Below, one piece after another: positions 61,216 through 64,000 of a stretch of DNA of 64,000 nt; within the stretch, counting starts at the first letter, position 1; each line of letters begins with the position of its first letter. The stretch is from Seriola aureovittata. Taxonomy: Eukaryota > Chordata > Actinopteri > Carangiformes > Carangidae. Under the pieces are notes generated by a model. It worked only from the letters and a program-made list of their open reading frames with translations. It had not been told where the DNA came from and made no database searches. Position numbers and translations under genes: made by a program. The stretch spans positions 12,574,001-12,638,000 of the forward strand of contig NC_079382.1 of assembly GCF_021018895.1 (NCBI RefSeq), written 5' to 3'.

Positions 61216-64000
61216 ACAATTAGCCATGCTTTTACAGGGAAACACTTGCCAGTTGTCCAGAATGGTGACAAGAAAAAACTCCAGGAAATTCCCTGCACCC
61301 GCCCAAGACATAGTGTAGCACGTAACCCCTGTAAAACTCATCATTTTTATTGCTTGTGTGAAGTGCTTTTGTTTTATGTTCTTATGTTTTTATCTTGAGG
61401 CTTTGACTAACACAGGTCTTGCCAGGGGAACAGATCGGCATGAAAATGATCAACAATAAAATAACGATGAAACCTGACATTCTGAATCTGACAGCATTGC
61501 TTATTAGATGTACACATGGACTAGATGGAGCCAGGTCTTTCTGCTGTGAAGCTACACTCTGAAACTGGACCCTCCCATAATGCCTCATGGTGATTCTCAG
61601 CAACACATACATAGTGCGGTGTTGCAACACACTGGAATTCCACTACCGACGTCCAAGACCACCTCCTCTCTCTCCATATGGGTGGATGAGTCATAGCATG
61701 AACAGGAAGTGAGATGGTTGTTAAATTAAAAATATGTATGTATAATACAGTCAAATCCAGTATCCAACAGTAGCTCTTCTCATATCTTTTGTCATACATT
61801 TGAAGGTTACAGTGGTTGCACTCATCCGTCAACAAGATGTTTTGTAGGAAAGGCGGACTATGGGGTGGTGGTAGAGAGGTGTGTGTGTCTTCTCTTCCTC
61901 TCCGATTGGGCAATCTACAGCCTCACAGTGGAAATGAGGCATCTCACTCTGAGTGAGAAAGTTCTATAATACATCACAATAATGGGCTATGATTCATGCA
62001 TTTCAGATAGGAGAACCAAATTGGCATAAGTGACAATGGAGACACTGTCCCTGGAGTGTACACGCTGTCCAGACAGACGGATATGTGTGAGAATGGACAT
62101 TAATAAGCTTATTTCATTCAGCAGATCTTCCATCCATGGCTCCATTTTTATGCATTCGGCTATTATTCTCCTACAGGACTGGGCAGGACTGTGTGTAAAG
62201 TTGACTGTCTTCAATTTCCCTATGAAAAGTACTGTACAGTTAATGACCTCAGATATTTTTATGTGTTTATGTAAGGGTGTTTGTGTGTGTCCACCCATGG
62301 ATTTATGACATAATGTTGGGAGTCTAACACACTTGGCAGAATCTCTTTGGAAAGATATTCATCTTAACAGTAATTTGCCTGTTTGATAAACTGGGAGTGA
62401 ATGTAGCTCTGTGAACTTAATATCTAAACTTTGACATCTTAAATTCCTCATACTATAAAATGAACTCTGTTATCATAAGAGAAATGTTTTGTTTATGTGT
62501 TCTCTGAATTTCAACATTTCACTCGTAAAAAAAACATCCCCATTTTTCCAGTTCTTTCTGTCACTCCGTCTCCATCACCTCAGCACCTCTGGTTGTTTTT
62601 AGGCTGGGTCGCATTTCCCTCCCCTGCACCTCTTCTGTTGTGGTCTGATGATTTTAGCGAGGGATGGTTAGCGTTTGGAGTTCTGGGTACATCCGTGGAC
62701 TAAACCCTTTTTCCAGATAGACCATTAAATTAAGTTTTCAAGTCAAATGGAGACAGCTCTGGTTGATGAATTTAGTGCAAGACATGGAAAGAAAAAGAGA
62801 TTACAACCACAGCAAGACTTGGTGAAACATTAGAGTCCAGTGTTTTTAGTCACTGGTGAAAATCTCAAAAATTTCAAAACTGAAATTGCCAGCTAAAGCC
62901 GATATTAACCCAAAAACTCTTGGCAGGAACGCTTTATATTACGGTTCCATAACTTCACACAAATCTCCTAATTATTTCCAGGTGCAGGGAAAATTGAGAC
63001 TTTGTTGAGTTATATGCCTAGAAGTAATTAATTCCAATTAACGGTTATACAGCAGTTTATCTAAACAAAAGTGTCAAGTTTATATGAATTCAGTTCCCAA
63101 TAATTAATTTACACTGAATTAATATTTACATGGGTGTAAATTGAGCTTGTCTGTCAAGGAAAGTCCCATTTTCCAGTTATTTGGTACCAGATTGCCCGGA
63201 AAGATAAATCATTATGCTATAAGCTGTTTAACTGACTTTCACACATTCTTGGGACTGTCAAAAGATTCTGCACACACTGAATAGCAAGACAAAGCCCACA
63301 TCTGCGTGAGACTCCCAGCAGTGTTTGCAAGTGCTATCGATCTAGGTCTGTTAGTCTACAATTTCATTGCTACCGTCTGCATTTAAACTGCAAGATGGAA
63401 AGTGTTGCATATTTTGATGTAGGAATTTTAAGGCCCATAGGGGACAATTTGGCAGCAACCTTGTTTGTCATAGAGTTCATGTTATGATCTGCAGCTTCCC
63501 ACAATATCATTGGATATCTGTAACAGACAGCAACTGCTCACTGTGTGGACTGCCAGCATATGCAAAAACAGGGAATGGTGAGAAAGTCAAGGAGGAACCT
63601 TGTGGGGTATGATGTTAGGAATGATCTCACCTGAAATATAAATCTAACAATGTCAACTGATTGTACTTAAGTTTTTTTTCTTTTTTTGTTTGATTTTTTT
63701 TAACTTTACTACATCTGGACTTTTGAAAAGGACTGAATTGCTGCAAATTACCTTTCTTCCAAAAAGTACACACATCTGTTTTGAGACATAGTTGTTGCAT
63801 AAAGTGATACCACAGCACTTCTTGAAACTAGTAACTGATCGTGCGACTAGTAGTAACTTACATTTTAGGGTTAAATGAAGACACATATGATGTATCTAAA
63901 ATGTATAAAGCATGGCTTCTTTTAAGTAAGGTTCACGAAATCAGTATTTAATAGTGAATTGCTGTTTGAAAACCCTGCATTTTAAAATGTGCTTTTTCCT
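61216..64000. other. Gene-free end of window
   Basis: No coding exon or RNA gene seen. An AT-rich, non-repetitive stretch at 62990-63240 has several TAATTA-like words, a composition seen in conserved non-coding elements, but nothing firmer can be said. Confidence 0.45.

Noticed and set aside
61521..61913. 130-codon - strand ORF
   Set aside because: No recognisable domain; composition and context typical of chance frames.
1..64000. CRISPR array, operon, phage or other prokaryotic system; tRNA or rRNA genes
   Set aside because: No regularly spaced repeats, Shine-Dalgarno-led ORFs, tRNA B-box-like motifs or rRNA sequence were seen. The window is vertebrate nuclear DNA.

Overview
The window is nuclear DNA from a ray-finned fish, most likely a percomorph-type teleost. 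It has genes split by GT-AG introns, long AT-rich gene-free stretches, many dinucleotide microsatellites, and fossils of LINE, hAT, PIF-Harbinger, MITE and LTR elements. There is nothing bacterial in it: no operons, ribosome binding sites, CRISPR arrays or phage.

Two protein-coding genes can be read with confidence, and they lie tail to tail. acp1 (low-molecular-weight protein tyrosine phosphatase) is on the + strand at 8216-22083, with seven coding exons. Two of these are the classic alternative third exons, separated by only 60 bases. alkal2 (ALK and LTK ligand 2, formerly FAM150B) is on the - strand at 25696-26986, with four coding exons. From what I recall of human chromosome 2p25.3, ACP1 and ALKAL2 have the same neighbours and orientation there, so this is a conserved linkage. 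The two proteins share no pathway that the sequence shows.

Layout: 1-8.2 kb is gene-free DNA with one or two degenerate repeats. 8.2-22.3 kb is acp1, whose second intron holds a deleted hAT transposon and a small hairpin element. 22.3-25.7 kb is the convergent intergenic region. 25.7-27.1 kb is alkal2, with CpG-bearing upstream DNA to about 28.4 kb. 29.6-30.55 kb is the 3' end of a LINE. 31.05-39.03 kb is a local duplication whose two copies have been broken up by different transposons: a two-gene Harbinger relic and a LINE-1-like piece in copy A, and a 256-bp MITE, a LINE endonuclease piece and a solo LTR in copy B. 39-64 kb is largely gene-free, with microsatellites, LINE 3' tails, dispersed repeats and a broken BED-finger hAT relic at 57.5-58 kb.

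I see no previously undescribed system. The most useful leads are the acp1 alternative-exon pair with transposons beside it, the split duplication, the Harbinger relic whose accessory gene looks better preserved than its transposase, and two unassigned exon-like stretches (24338-24493 and 43563-43697, both - strand). Coordinates come from reading the sequence by eye. Family names rest on remembered motifs, with no database search.
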